Part shown: piece by piece, positions 1 through 8,300 of the stretch
How positions within the stretch are numbered: position 1 is the stretch's first letter
How the letters are laid out: every line of letters begins with the position of its first letter
Assembly (NCBI GenBank): GCA_021297895.1
Contig: JAJTHN010000016.1
Location: 1-64,000, forward strand
From: Phycisphaeraceae bacterium
GTDB lineage: Bacteria; Planctomycetota; Phycisphaerae; Phycisphaerales; UBA1924
Direction: 5' to 3'
DNA length: 64,000 bases
The notes under the pieces: model-generated
Seen by the model: the letters and a program-made list of their open reading frames with translations, nothing else
Told to the model about the DNA's origin: nothing
Database searches by the model: none
Program-made: the position numbers and the translations under genes

Positions 1-339
1 GCAACCTCAAGAGAAGCCTGAGCCTGACCAACGCGGCGTAAGCCGCGGGACATCCCCGTTGACCGCTCTCCCCCACCCAACGCGATCACACGCCAGGCAT
101 CAGTCTCAGACCGTGAAGTGGGCATAGATCAGAGGTTCCAATACTGAATGTCTAACAGGTAGACGCTGGGACCTAGGAGGCTTTTGAAGAACTCCCGCGG
201 AGCCCTCTGGCCGGACATCTTCTGGTCTTCGGACCCGGGTCTGAGGGTCAGAAGTTTGTCTGGAATGGCTCGGGAAAGGACCGCTGAAACGCATTTCAAC
301 AACCTGCTAGGCGCAAACTTGAGATACGCAACATGAGAT
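1..339. other. Left edge, no gene called
   Basis: This stretch lies downstream of the RHS fragment that reads leftward. It is visibly less GC-rich than the rest of the window and holds no reading frame with a recognisable motif or ribosome site. A short frame closing with TAA at 39-41 could be the tail of a gene beginning outside the window, but about a dozen codons are too few to call. Confidence 0.5.
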
Positions 340-1674
340 CTATATCCTTGGCAACCTCGGCTCTTCGTATCCGCGACGATGGAATGGCCAGCACATGAAA
401 CCGCACCATTCGTTATAGTAGAATTCCTCGCTAAACAGCCGATCGAGAAACTCCTTGAGAGGATCACTAAACGGCCCTCGGACAGGACCACACCCGCCCT
501 TATCGCTCCATGTATCATCAGGATTCTGACGATAGAAGTGATAGTCACACTGCGGAATTGGAATTGTCCTAACCATTAACGCAATCTTGTATGTGCCTTC
601 GGGACACTCTCCATTACTGAACGGAAAGAACGCACCATTGTCGTATACAGTCCTCACGAATTTTTCGCAGTCATCGCATTCTCGGTAGCCCAAAGGGTGC
701 TGCCATTGAAATGTCGGGGGTCGTATCGGACTACACGTAGCAAATAGCCAGCAGTTGCCGCGACAGTTCCCCGGGTATGTACCCCAAAATGATGGGTTAC
801 GTACCGGATTAATTCGAGGATCCCGCCCCCAGTACGTCTCGAAGCATCTGGCAGTGCATGATATTCCAAGCGGATCATCGATGTCGAAACGACCCGCGCA
901 GCACTCAATGCACTGCTGAAGGCTCCCTGATCGAGCCACGCACGGCTCAGTAACGCCACTCCAATTGCCTGTAGCAACGGTTGCAGTTGACAAACACACA
1001 GCTCCGCGCATTCCGAGACCGCCGATAAGGCGATAATCCCCCTCCCTCCCCAAAACCGCCTCCCTCAACACCATCGCACTGCCGAACATCCGGTTCCCCA
1101 CGCTCGCGGCCGAGGCGCGGGCGGTGGGCATGGTGCCGGGGGTTTGGCTGCCGACCAGGCCGATGTCGGTCGCGTTGACCGAGCCGTCGAGGTTCAGGTC
1201 CAGCCGCGCATCGTACGGGCCGAAGTTGTTCTCCCACCAGTACGCCTGCTGCCAGTCCTCATCGCTCGCCCCGACCTCCACCTTGCCGTCGCCGTTGACA
1301 TCGCCCAGCGGGATCCCGATCGGCACGCCGTTGGCCGTGTACCGGTACGACTCGGCCAGTTCCCCCGCCGCGGTCACCATCGACACCACGCGGCCTTGCC
1401 AGTCGGTGGCGTAGTACCGCCGCTCAAGACGGTCGGCCGAAGCGTCGTCGCTCCACGCCGCAGGGTCGCTGAGTTCCTCGTTGCGATCCCGCACGATCGG
1501 CCCGCCTGCAAAGCCGGGCCCGCGGATCCCCGGCGGATGGTGAAAGAACGTCTCTTTGGCCAGGAACGTCCCCTTGTCGATAAACGACGCCACGCGCCGG
1601 CGGCGGCGGACTTGTGCGTTCTTTCTTGAGCGTTCGATCACCACGGGGACGGGTCCTTGTTCGCGGGTTTGCAT
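340..1674 (-). CDS. RHS/YD-repeat protein fragment with dockerin-type segment and Cys-rich C terminus
   Basis: The 444-residue frame begins abruptly in an Arg-rich stretch. Residues 60-120 match the end of an RHS core: a GPIVRDRNEE segment, then RRYYATDWQGRVVSMV and a SYRYTANGVPIG turn. Residues 124-177 contain two calcium-loop motifs (GDVNGDGKV and DLNLDGSVNATDI), which is dockerin-type I spacing. From about residue 226 the protein is very cysteine-rich and the DNA is AT-richer, ending near a YHFYRQNPDDTW motif. RHS proteins are normally far longer, with many YD repeats before this point and an N-terminal signal. None are present here, so I read it as a 5'-truncated or orphan RHS tip. The start shown is only the first in-frame ATG. 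The tail may be a variable effector region or decayed sequence. Confidence 0.55.
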   Translation of the reverse strand: MQTREQGPVPVVIERSRKNAQVRRRRRVASFIDKGTFLAKETFFHHPPGIRGPGFAGGPIVRDRNEELSDPAAWSDDASADRLERRYYATDWQGRVVSMVTAAGELAESYRYTANGVPIGIPLGDVNGDGKVEVGASDEDWQQAYWWENNFGPYDARLDLNLDGSVNATDIGLVGSQTPGTMPTARASAASVGNRMFGSAMVLREAVLGREGDYRLIGGLGMRGAVCLSTATVATGNWSGVTEPCVARSGSLQQCIECCAGRFDIDDPLGISCTARCFETYWGRDPRINPVRNPSFWGTYPGNCRGNCWLFATCSPIRPPTFQWQHPLGYRECDDCEKFVRTVYDNGAFFPFSNGECPEGTYKIALMVRTIPIPQCDYHFYRQNPDDTWSDKGGCGPVRGPFSDPLKEFLDRLFSEEFYYNEWCGFMCWPFHRRGYEEPRLPRI

Positions 1675-1702
1675 TCGCCGTGGGGTTCAGCGCGTCCCCA
1701 AG

Positions 1703-1755
1703 ACCCCCTCCGCCTCGAGGACTCGGCACCTCCCCCGGTAGGAACCGGGGGAGGA
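1703..1755. repeat. 53-bp hairpin repeat, copy A
   Basis: Copy A aligns without gaps to 2582-2634, with 50 of 53 positions identical. Its last part is a perfect hairpin: CCTCCCCCGGT (1729-1739), loop AGGA, then ACCGGGGGAGG (1744-1754). The two copies are in the same orientation and bracket the G-rich and palindromic repeats. Whether they are mobile (MITE-like), REP-like, or just a recurring intergenic hairpin cannot be decided from one locus. Confidence 0.8.
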
Positions 1756-1829
1756 TCTATGAGGGGCTTCGCAGAGAGTCTACAGGATTCCCGGCGCTTG
1801 GCGGCGGTGGGGCGGGCGGATTGACAGAA

Positions 1830-2005
1830 TTTTGGCGGCGGGCGCTGGCCGGGGGGGTGCGGAGGCGTGCGAAGGCGTGCGGGGGGGGCCGCGGGGCTGC
1901 GGACGGGTGCGGGGGTGTGCGGGGGGTCGCGCGCGGGGTCCGTGCGGGCGCGTGGGGGTGGTTCACGGCGGCGCGCGGGGCTCGCGGGGCAGCGCGGGGG
2001 GAGCT
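1830..2005 (+). other. G-rich tract with G-quadruplex potential
   Basis: The plus strand here contains many runs of three to eight guanines separated by short spacers, including GTGCGGAGGCGTGCGAAGG-type and GTGCGGGGG-type steps. At least four G-runs fall within any 30-40 bases. Frames are open on both strands simply because the sequence is low in A/T, and none resembles a protein. Confidence 0.5.
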
Positions 2006-2126
2006 CCCGTCCGCGCGGGAGGTACTCACGACAGCGCGCGAGGACTCCAAGGCAGCGCGGGAGGTCCTCACGGCATCGCGCGAGGTCTCCAGAACAGCGC
2101 GCGAGGTTCCCACGGCAGCGCGCGGG
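2006..2126 (+). repeat. 21-bp GC-rich tandem repeat, about six units
   Basis: Units beginning at 2006, 2027, 2048, 2069, 2090 and 2111 follow the pattern CACGRCAGCGCGCGAGGNNTC with a few substitutions. Because 21 is a multiple of three, every frame shows a 7-residue periodicity on both strands. The frames across it are therefore not evidence of a protein. The same GC unit continues to 2402, where it alternates with AT-rich palindromes. Confidence 0.85.
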
Positions 2127-2402
2127 GACCATTTTTGATCAAAAATGGTCCTCAGCACAGCGCGCGAGGTTCTCACGAGAGCGCGCGAGGAGTTTTTTCG
2201 CGCGAAAATGCTCCTCACGACAGCGCGCGGAGAGCATTTTCGTACAAAAATGCTCCTCGCGCGCTCGCGCGGGAACAAAAAGCGCGCGAAAATGCTCCTC
2301 ACGGCAGCGCGCGGAGAGCATTTTTGATCAAAAATGCTCCTCACGAGAGCGCGCGGGAACCATTTTTGATCAAAAATGGTCCTCAAGACAGCGCGCGGAA
2401 AG
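2126..2402. repeat. Palindrome array with 42-bp period
   Basis: AT-rich inverted repeats alternate with the 21-bp GC unit. Palindromes lie at 2126-2151 (perfect, 26 bp, half-site GGACCATTTTTGA), 2187-2216 (two mismatches, CGCG centre), 2232-2255 (one mismatch), 2316-2339 (perfect, half-site GAGCATTTTTGA) and 2359-2380 (perfect). A decayed one is centred near 2286. Centres fall at about 2201, 2243, 2286, 2327 and 2369, a step of 42 bp; the first centre, 2138, is 63 bp away. The GC units begin at 2214, 2256, 2298, 2340 and 2382. Arms differ between copies (ACCA/TGGT versus AGCA/TGCT) yet remain self-complementary. Confidence 0.85.
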
Positions 2403-2581
2403 CTCAGATGGGTGAATCGGGCTTCGTTTGGGGCTTCGGAACGGCCCGTGCGGGGGCGGAAATGCGGCTGAACTGGCCGCGGATCTGGCGCGGCCGCGGC
2501 GGTTGAGGGGAAACGACGAAGAGAACGGCGCGCGGACGTGGGGTGGGGAGGGGGGGAAGGGGGCGGGACTGGGGCGGAAGA

Positions 2582-2634
2582 ACCCCCTCCGGCTCGAAGA
2601 CTCGCCACCTCCCCCGGTAGGAACCGGGGGAGGA
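2582..2634. repeat. 53-bp hairpin repeat, copy B
   Basis: This is the same-orientation partner of copy A. Its hairpin arms are at 2608-2618 and 2623-2633 with the same AGGA loop. A second CGGGGGAGGATCT segment follows at about 2646-2658, matching the sequence just after copy A's hairpin. This suggests a small duplication or boundary scar. Confidence 0.8.
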
Positions 2635-2664
2635 GCTTGAGGAAACGGGGGAGGATCTTTCTGG

Positions 2665-2720
2665 CTCTGCCACTCTGCCACTGCGCCACTCTGCCACTGC
2701 GCCACTCTGCCACTGCGCCA
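2665..2720 (-). repeat. 16-bp tandem repeat, 3.5 copies
   Basis: Three perfect units CTCTGCCACTGCGCCA (2673-2688, 2689-2704, 2705-2720) follow an 8-bp half unit. On the minus strand the unit reads TGGCGCAGTGGCAGAG, which resembles a tRNA D-arm. No acceptor, anticodon or T arm accompanies it, so it is not a tRNA. It lies about 80 bp before the DUF4870-like gene, so copy-number change could affect that upstream region. Confidence 0.85.
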
Positions 2721-2784
2721 CTCCCCCCGCCCCCGCCGCGTCCGGTGCCGATGGTGCACAATGGCACTCATCGCGGAAGTTCGG

Positions 2785-2790
2785 TAATCT
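2785..2790 (+). promoter_or_regulatory. -10 hexamer for a probable leaderless start
   Basis: TAATCT lies 7 nt before the ATG at 2798. TGGCAC at 2762-2767 is a possible -35 with a 17-nt spacer. No ribosome-binding purine run precedes the ATG. Confidence 0.4.
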
Positions 2791-2797
2791 CACAGGC

Positions 2798-3199
2798 ATG
2801 AGCGATCAGGTTCCGCCGACCATTGTCGATTCCGCACCCGGCCCGTCCATGTCGCCGGGCGATGTGAAGGACGGCAAGGTCTTTGCCATCCTCTGCTATG
2901 TGCTGAACTTCCTGTCGATCCCGTTCTGGCTGCTGCCGCTGATCATGCGCAACAACGACTTTGCGCTTTATCACGCCAAGCAGTGCCTGATGCTGTGGCT
3001 CTTCGCGGTGATCGGGTACGCCGTCGCGGGCGTGCTGCTCATCATCTGCATCGGGCCGTTCATCGCCCTGGGTGTCTTCATCGCGTCGCTGGCGTTCAAC
3101 ATCATCGGGCTGATCAACGCCATCAACGAGCGGGCGCTGCCGCTGCCGATCATCGGCACCTATGCCGAGCAGTGGTTCGCGGGGATCAAGAAGGTCTGA
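2798..3199 (+). CDS. DUF4870/Tic20-like small membrane protein
   Basis: This 133-residue protein has a short soluble N terminus and three predicted membrane segments (about residues 27-50, 63-87 and 90-113). The signature stretch FALYHAKQCLMLWLF matches the RFHAxQAL motif of DUF4870-type membrane proteins, and family length is similar. No enzymatic residues are apparent and the function is unknown. The ATG at 2798 is chosen because the hydrophilic lead follows it directly and a TAATCT hexamer sits 7 nt upstream. The gene stands alone after the repeat region, with a GC-rich gap (GGCCGGTGGTG-type repeats) before the next gene. Confidence 0.75.
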   Translation: MSDQVPPTIVDSAPGPSMSPGDVKDGKVFAILCYVLNFLSIPFWLLPLIMRNNDFALYHAKQCLMLWLFAVIGYAVAGVLLIICIGPFIALGVFIASLAFNIIGLINAINERALPLPIIGTYAEQWFAGIKKV

Positions 3200-3426
3200 G
3201 TTCAAGACCCGACCCTTGGCAAGCCGGCGGCCGCGTCCTAAGTCCTGAAATCGGGCGGGGTGGGCTCGTACACTTTGGGCCCGTGTCCGGCCGGCGATCG
3301 CCGGTGTGGGCCATGGTGCGGCCGGTGGTGCGGCCGGGGGCGCGGCCGGTGGTGTGGCCGGTCGTTCCGTGATTCCTCTGTTCCCGCGTTGTATCTCAAC
3401 CAAGGCGTTTTTCGCCGGAGACCCTC

Positions 3427-5775
3427 ATGATGCGTTCCTCGTGCCTGCCGATGGATATGTCCGCGATGGTGATTCTGGGTCTGGTGCTGGCCGCGGGGAG
3501 CGTGCTGGTCGCGCCGCAGTCGGCGCGCGGCGCCGCGGCGGCCCAGGTTGGCGGGGCCGGGGGGGTTGGCGGGGCCGGTGGGGTTGGCGGGGCCGGGGGC
3601 GCGGGCGAGGCCGTCGGGCAGCCCGGCCGCGGCGAGCTCATCGAGGGGCCGACCAAGCCGGTCGCTCGCTTCGTCTCGCAGACCTTCAAGGAGACCGACC
3701 GCGTCGCGACGTTCGCGCTGCAGCGCCAGTTCGCCCGCGCGGCGGATCTTCCGGCGGACTTCGCCGTGCGCCCGGTCTTCTCGACCATGGCCGATGGCAA
3801 GCAGCGGCTGCGGGTGGAGATCGGCAAGGGCACATCGCTCTACGGCACGGGCGAGCAGGCCGGGCCGCTGCTCCGCAACGGGCGCAGCGTCACGCTGTGG
3901 AACACCGACGCGTACGGCTATAACGAGAACACGGCGTCGCTCTACAAGAGCCACCCGTGGGTGCTGGCGGTCCGTGCCGATGGCACGGCCTTCGGCGTGC
4001 TGATCGACACGACCTGGCGCGCGGTGATCGACCTTGATGGCGCGATCACCGTCACGCACGAGGGCCCGCCCGCGCCGGTGTACATCATCGACCGCGCCAG
4101 CCCGCAGGAGGTCATGACCGCGCTGGGCGAGTTGACGGGCTTCATGCCGCTGCCGCCGATGTGGGCGATCGGCTACCACCAGTGCCGCTACAGCTACTTC
4201 CCCGAGGCCCGCGCCCGCGAGGTTGCGCAGGGCTTCCGCGATCGCGGCATCCCGGCCAGCGTGATCTGGTTCGACATCGACTACATGGACGGGTACCGCA
4301 CGTTCACGTTCGACAAGGCGCGATTCCCCGATCCCAAGAAGCTCAACGCCGACCTTGAGAACATCGGCTTCCGCGCGATCTGGATGATCAACCCGGGCAT
4401 CAAGGACGAGCCGGGCTTCTTCGTGCGCGATCAGCTTGTCAAGGCCGGCTTCGAGGTCAAGAAGGCCGACGGCACCAGCTATCGCGGGGCGGTCTGGCCG
4501 GGCATGTGTGTGTTCCCGGATTACACCAGCCACGACGTCCGCGCGTGGTGGACGACGCTGTACAAGGACTACATGGCCAACGGCATCGACGGCGTCTGGA
4601 ACGACATGAACGAGCCGGCGATCTTCGATGTCGCATCCAAGACCATGGATGAGACCAACCAGCACCGCGGCGGGCTGTACAAGGCCTATCCCGACAGCGC
4701 GCCGCAGACCGTCACTCCCGGCACGCACGCGCGGTTCCACAACGTCTACGGCATGCTCATGAGCCAGGCCAGCTACGAGGGCATCCTCGCGGCCAACCCC
4801 GACCGCCGCCCGTTCGTGCTCACGCGCGCGGGGCACCTGGGCTCGCACCGGTACGTCGCCTCGTGGACCGGCGACAACACCGCCAACTGGACCGACCTTG
4901 AGCAGAGCGTGCCCATGATCCTGAACCTCGGCCTCTCGGGCTGGGCGTTCACCGGGCCGGACATCGGCGGGTTCATCGGCGACGGCCCGCGCGGCGACTC
5001 GCCCGAAGAGACCGCACGCCTCCGCGGCGAGCACTTCGCCCGCTGGATGGGCATCGGTGCGCTCATGCCCTTCAGCCGCGGCCACACCGCCAAGGGCAAC
5101 ATCGACAAGGAGCCGTGGGCGTTCAACAAGGACACCGAGAACGCTTCGCGCATCGCGCTCCAGCGCCGATACGCGCTGATGCCGTACCTCTACACGCTCT
5201 TCTACGAGGCCAGCACCAACGGCATGCCCGTCGCGCGGCCCGTGTTCTTCGCCGACCCGAAGGACCCGGCGCTCCGCAGCGAAGATGACGCGTTCCTGCT
5301 CGGGGCCGATGTGCTCGTCGTGCCGCAGCTCATGCCCGATGGCACGCGCACGCCCGTGCTGCCCAAGGGCATCTGGCGTCCGTTTGATGTTGTCGCTGAT
5401 CGTCACCCCGCCAACCCCGATCTGCTCATCCGCGGCGGCGCGATTGTGCCCTCCGGCCCGGTGGTGCAGAGCGTCGCGCTGCCGACGGACAACTCCGAGC
5501 CGCGGACGCTGTACGTCAGCCTTGACGATTCCGGCCAGGCCCGCGGCGCGGTGTACGAGGATGCGCAGGATGGCTTTGCGTATCAGAAGGGGGACTACCT
5601 CCTGACGCTCTACACCGCGCGGATCAACGGTGATGAGGTGATCGTGAGCGTGAGCGGGACCAAGGGAGATCGCCCGCGGCCGGCTCGCGACCTGATCGTC
5701 CGCGTGGTCACCGATGAGGGCATCCGCGAGGCGCGCGGCAAGGACGGTGCCGACGTGCGCGTGCGGCTGCGCTGA
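3427..5775 (+). CDS. Glycoside hydrolase family 31 alpha-glucosidase, secreted
   Basis: This 782-residue enzyme should hydrolyse terminal alpha-linked glucose, or a related alpha-glycoside, outside the cytoplasm. An N-terminal hydrophobic stretch is followed by a Gly-rich slippery repeat (GGVGGAGG units, about residues 38-60). The GH31 N-terminal beta domain follows, then the barrel. The nucleophile is Asp393 in WNDMNEP and the acid/base is Asp483 in SWTGDN. The substrate-pocket motif WFDIDYMDGYRTFTFD is also present, and RGGAIVPSGP marks the C-terminal beta domain. Length is normal for the family. GGAG lies about 7 nt before the chosen ATG. The neighbours are unrelated, so the natural substrate is not indicated. 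Confidence 0.93.
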   Translation: MMRSSCLPMDMSAMVILGLVLAAGSVLVAPQSARGAAAAQVGGAGGVGGAGGVGGAGGAGEAVGQPGRGELIEGPTKPVARFVSQTFKETDRVATFALQRQFARAADLPADFAVRPVFSTMADGKQRLRVEIGKGTSLYGTGEQAGPLLRNGRSVTLWNTDAYGYNENTASLYKSHPWVLAVRADGTAFGVLIDTTWRAVIDLDGAITVTHEGPPAPVYIIDRASPQEVMTALGELTGFMPLPPMWAIGYHQCRYSYFPEARAREVAQGFRDRGIPASVIWFDIDYMDGYRTFTFDKARFPDPKKLNADLENIGFRAIWMINPGIKDEPGFFVRDQLVKAGFEVKKADGTSYRGAVWPGMCVFPDYTSHDVRAWWTTLYKDYMANGIDGVWNDMNEPAIFDVASKTMDETNQHRGGLYKAYPDSAPQTVTPGTHARFHNVYGMLMSQASYEGILAANPDRRPFVLTRAGHLGSHRYVASWTGDNTANWTDLEQSVPMILNLGLSGWAFTGPDIGGFIGDGPRGDSPEETARLRGEHFARWMGIGALMPFSRGHTAKGNIDKEPWAFNKDTENASRIALQRRYALMPYLYTLFYEASTNGMPVARPVFFADPKDPALRSEDDAFLLGADVLVVPQLMPDGTRTPVLPKGIWRPFDVVADRHPANPDLLIRGGAIVPSGPVVQSVALPTDNSEPRTLYVSLDDSGQARGAVYEDAQDGFAYQKGDYLLTLYTARINGDEVIVSVSGTKGDRPRPARDLIVRVVTDEGIREARGKDGADVRVRLR

Positions 5776-5801
5776 GCAAGGCGCTTTCTGGTCCGCCGCG
5801 G

Positions 5802-8255
5802 TCAGCCGCCGCCGAGGATCGTCGGCGAGCCTGCCCGCGCGAGGACCTTCATCGCGTTGCTCGTTGTCGGCCGGGCCTTCAATCGCGAGACGGGAGCCGC
5901 GGCGAGCGGGCCGTCGATGAGACTCGCCGAGAGGACCGCGGGCGCATCGGGAATGGGTGCCGGTGGCGCACCGCCCGGGAACAGCCGCGGGCCGGCGACG
6001 ATGCGGTCCACGGGCTTGATCGGCGCGGGCTTCGCGGGCGAGATGCTCGCGGCGAGGGCACTGACGAGCGAGCGCTTCTTGCGTGCGGGCTTGGGCTTGG
6101 TGGCGGGCTTGGCCTGTCGCCGCTTGGAGGCGGCCCTGTCGGCCTGATCGGGAAGATCCTGCGGTTCCTCGGCCGAATCGGTCGGTTCGCAGACTTCGCC
6201 GAGCGCATCGGCGGTGGGATCATCTTGATGCTGATTGGCCACTTGGCCGTGGTCGCCGGTCGATGACGCGTCTTCTGCCGCGGGCGGCGCCGGAAGTTCA
6301 ACGGTCGCCGGTGAAGGTTCCGCGTGCCGCGGCGTCGACTCCGCAAGGCATGTCCTGCGATCTTCGATCTCGCTGGTCGGGGCGGTGTTGATCGGCTGCG
6401 GCGTGCCTTCCGTGCGAGCCGAAGCGGCGAGCATCGCGGCACCGACAGAGGCCGCCGCGGCGTACTCGCACGCGGAGCCGGCATGCGCCTGCCGCGCGGG
6501 CGCGGCGAGTTGAAGGCGCTCGCTGGCCTGGTCGAGGATGCAGTGGGCCAGTTGCTCGGGGTTGTAGCCGGCGGTGATGTTGATGGCCGGGATGCCGGCA
6601 CGCTGGGCGAGCGTGCGAGCCTCGTCGACATGGAGATGTCCGGCGAGCTTGATGAAGATCAGGACGATCGCGGCATCCGGACGGCTGATGGGTGCCCGCA
6701 TCGGAGCGCCGCTCGCGTGCTCGCGAATCGCGACCCACTCGACCCAGCCGGCCTGGAACGCGGTCTGAATCCGGCGTCGCGCCTCCTCGCGACACTGGCC
6801 GCCGATGATGACGATTCCCCGACCCGCGAGCATCGAGCGGACCATGCCGACGCGTTCGCTGTAGGACTTGCCTTCCTGCTCCTCTGCCTCGCTGTCCTGC
6901 TCCTCGTCCTTCGGTCGCGTGTCTGCTTCGGTGCTGTCGGCGAGATCCGCCGTATCGCAGGCGGCGCCGATGCCGGCCCATCGGGCCAGCAGCGGGCGCG
7001 AGTCGGTAAGGGGTGTGGTCAGTGTGGCTTTGAGCGGCTTGAGGACGGCGTCGACGACCGGTTCGCGAGACGCGACTCCCAATTCGTCCAGATCTCCGAG
7101 CGTCCGTTCGATGATGTCCAGATCGCGATCGCACGAGGCCGGGTGTGTGGAGCGGGAGATGTTGCGCACGTGGTACCGGATCCGCTTGAGCGCTTCGTCG
7201 ATCGCGCGCTTGCGCGAGCGGGCTGAATCCAGGTCGCTCCCGATGAGCGCAATACGCTGACGCAGGCGTGGGGTGTCCTCGGGCGATGCGGGGTCACTGA
7301 GTCGGAGGTACCGGTCGATGCGAATTCCGTATCGAGCCGTCGCGGCGGTGAGCCAGCGGTACGCATCGTCCTGATCCTGATCGGCGTTGGTCAGCCATGT
7401 ATCCTGAAGCGCGACACGCAGCGCCGACTGCGCCTGTGCGAGCGCCTGAAACGCACCGGAACGGACGCCGGAGCCGACAACATCCGCGGCCTCGACGCGA
7501 GCGGCAAGCTCCGCGGCGTCGGCGAGCGCTTCATAGCACCACGCGCATCGTTCGATCACGCTCGCCGCGGCTGCGGCACGCTGCTTGTAGAACACCCAGA
7601 GGAAGCACGATTGCGACGCCTTCGCTTGCGCGATGAGCTCCCTCATCGGCTCAATGAGGGCTTCGCGCTCGCGGGAGCCCTCCTTCGTTGCGGCCATGGC
7701 GAGACTGTGAATACACGAACGGGCCTTGAGTCGCGAACGCCGAGCGATGAGGTCAAGATCGGGTTGGCTGCATCCAGCGTGCGAATCGTCCTCTCGTGCG
7801 GATGCGCCGCAGCGGGCATCGTCCATGGCGCTCGACTTCGCTGCGCATGATGCGGCCATCGTTGCCGCCCGCGCCTCATCGTCGGTCGCACAGACATCGA
7901 TGTGGAGCGTCGAGTTGCCGATCTTCAGCGGCAGCTTCTGCTCGCGGGCAACGGCGGAAGCCGCTCCGGGAACCGATGCGCACTGCGCGGCTTGCGGAGC
8001 GTGTCCTCGGGCCGGAGTTGGTGCGGGCCGTCCGGCTGCGTTCGGCGTCGCGGCACCGGCGGGCGGCGCATGGGCAATGACGCTCGCTGCGGAGCCCGCC
8101 GCGTCCGTGCCGGGCGGGCTTTCCGCGGATGCGATTTCGACCAGCCATTTTCCGATGAGCGCTACGGCGCGTCGCACCTCCGGCTGCCGATCCATCACCG
8201 GCCGAAGCAAAGTCGAGAGTGATTCCGAGAGCGTGCGTAGTTCCGCGTCGGTCAT
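5802..8255 (-). CDS. Large protein with DUF2325-like domain and Ala/Pro-rich tail
   Basis: This 817-residue protein has a short helical start, a low-complexity linker (about 45-105) and a long helical region (about 160-410). An acidic linker (about 438-465) and a compact domain at about 478-580 follow. That domain reads GIVIIGGQCREEARRRIQ, then a DAAIVLIFIKLAGHLHVDEA stretch and AGIPAINI. The GG-R start, central Asp and His-containing helix resemble DUF2325, a small alpha/beta domain of unknown function. The last 230 residues are Pro/Ala/Lys-rich and probably disordered. Ser/Cys content is unusual in the middle region. The gene converges with the glucosidase and follows a small hypothetical gene by 45 bp, probably as one transcript. 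Confidence 0.65.
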   Translation of the reverse strand: MTDAELRTLSESLSTLLRPVMDRQPEVRRAVALIGKWLVEIASAESPPGTDAAGSAASVIAHAPPAGAATPNAAGRPAPTPARGHAPQAAQCASVPGAASAVAREQKLPLKIGNSTLHIDVCATDDEARAATMAASCAAKSSAMDDARCGASAREDDSHAGCSQPDLDLIARRSRLKARSCIHSLAMAATKEGSREREALIEPMRELIAQAKASQSCFLWVFYKQRAAAAASVIERCAWCYEALADAAELAARVEAADVVGSGVRSGAFQALAQAQSALRVALQDTWLTNADQDQDDAYRWLTAATARYGIRIDRYLRLSDPASPEDTPRLRQRIALIGSDLDSARSRKRAIDEALKRIRYHVRNISRSTHPASCDRDLDIIERTLGDLDELGVASREPVVDAVLKPLKATLTTPLTDSRPLLARWAGIGAACDTADLADSTEADTRPKDEEQDSEAEEQEGKSYSERVGMVRSMLAGRGIVIIGGQCREEARRRIQTAFQAGWVEWVAIREHASGAPMRAPISRPDAAIVLIFIKLAGHLHVDEARTLAQRAGIPAINITAGYNPEQLAHCILDQASERLQLAAPARQAHAGSACEYAAAASVGAAMLAASARTEGTPQPINTAPTSEIEDRRTCLAESTPRHAEPSPATVELPAPPAAEDASSTGDHGQVANQHQDDPTADALGEVCEPTDSAEEPQDLPDQADRAASKRRQAKPATKPKPARKKRSLVSALAASISPAKPAPIKPVDRIVAGPRLFPGGAPPAPIPDAPAVLSASLIDGPLAAAPVSRLKARPTTSNAMKVLARAGSPTILGGG

Positions 8256-8300
8256 TGGATGGCCCTTGTCCGTGGCGTTTGCGAGAGTGTAACGGGAGCC

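Noticed and set aside
1-41. Possible C-terminal tail of a gene ending with TAA at 39-41
   Set aside because: Only about a dozen codons are visible, with no motif or neighbour to support them.
2006-2402. CRISPR-like array
   Set aside because: Spacers are not unique sequences; they are palindromes of the same family. No cas genes are present.
2665-2720. tRNA gene
   Set aside because: Only the D-arm-like unit is repeated; there is no acceptor, anticodon or T arm.
1757-2767. Long open frames on both strands over the repeat region
   Set aside because: They arise because the 21- and 42-bp periods are multiples of three and the DNA is GC-rich. They show only short periodic repeats and no protein fold.
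3238-5406. Long minus-strand frame opposite the GH31 gene
   Set aside because: The GH31 frame has complete catalytic motifs; the opposite frame is a compositional shadow without any motif.
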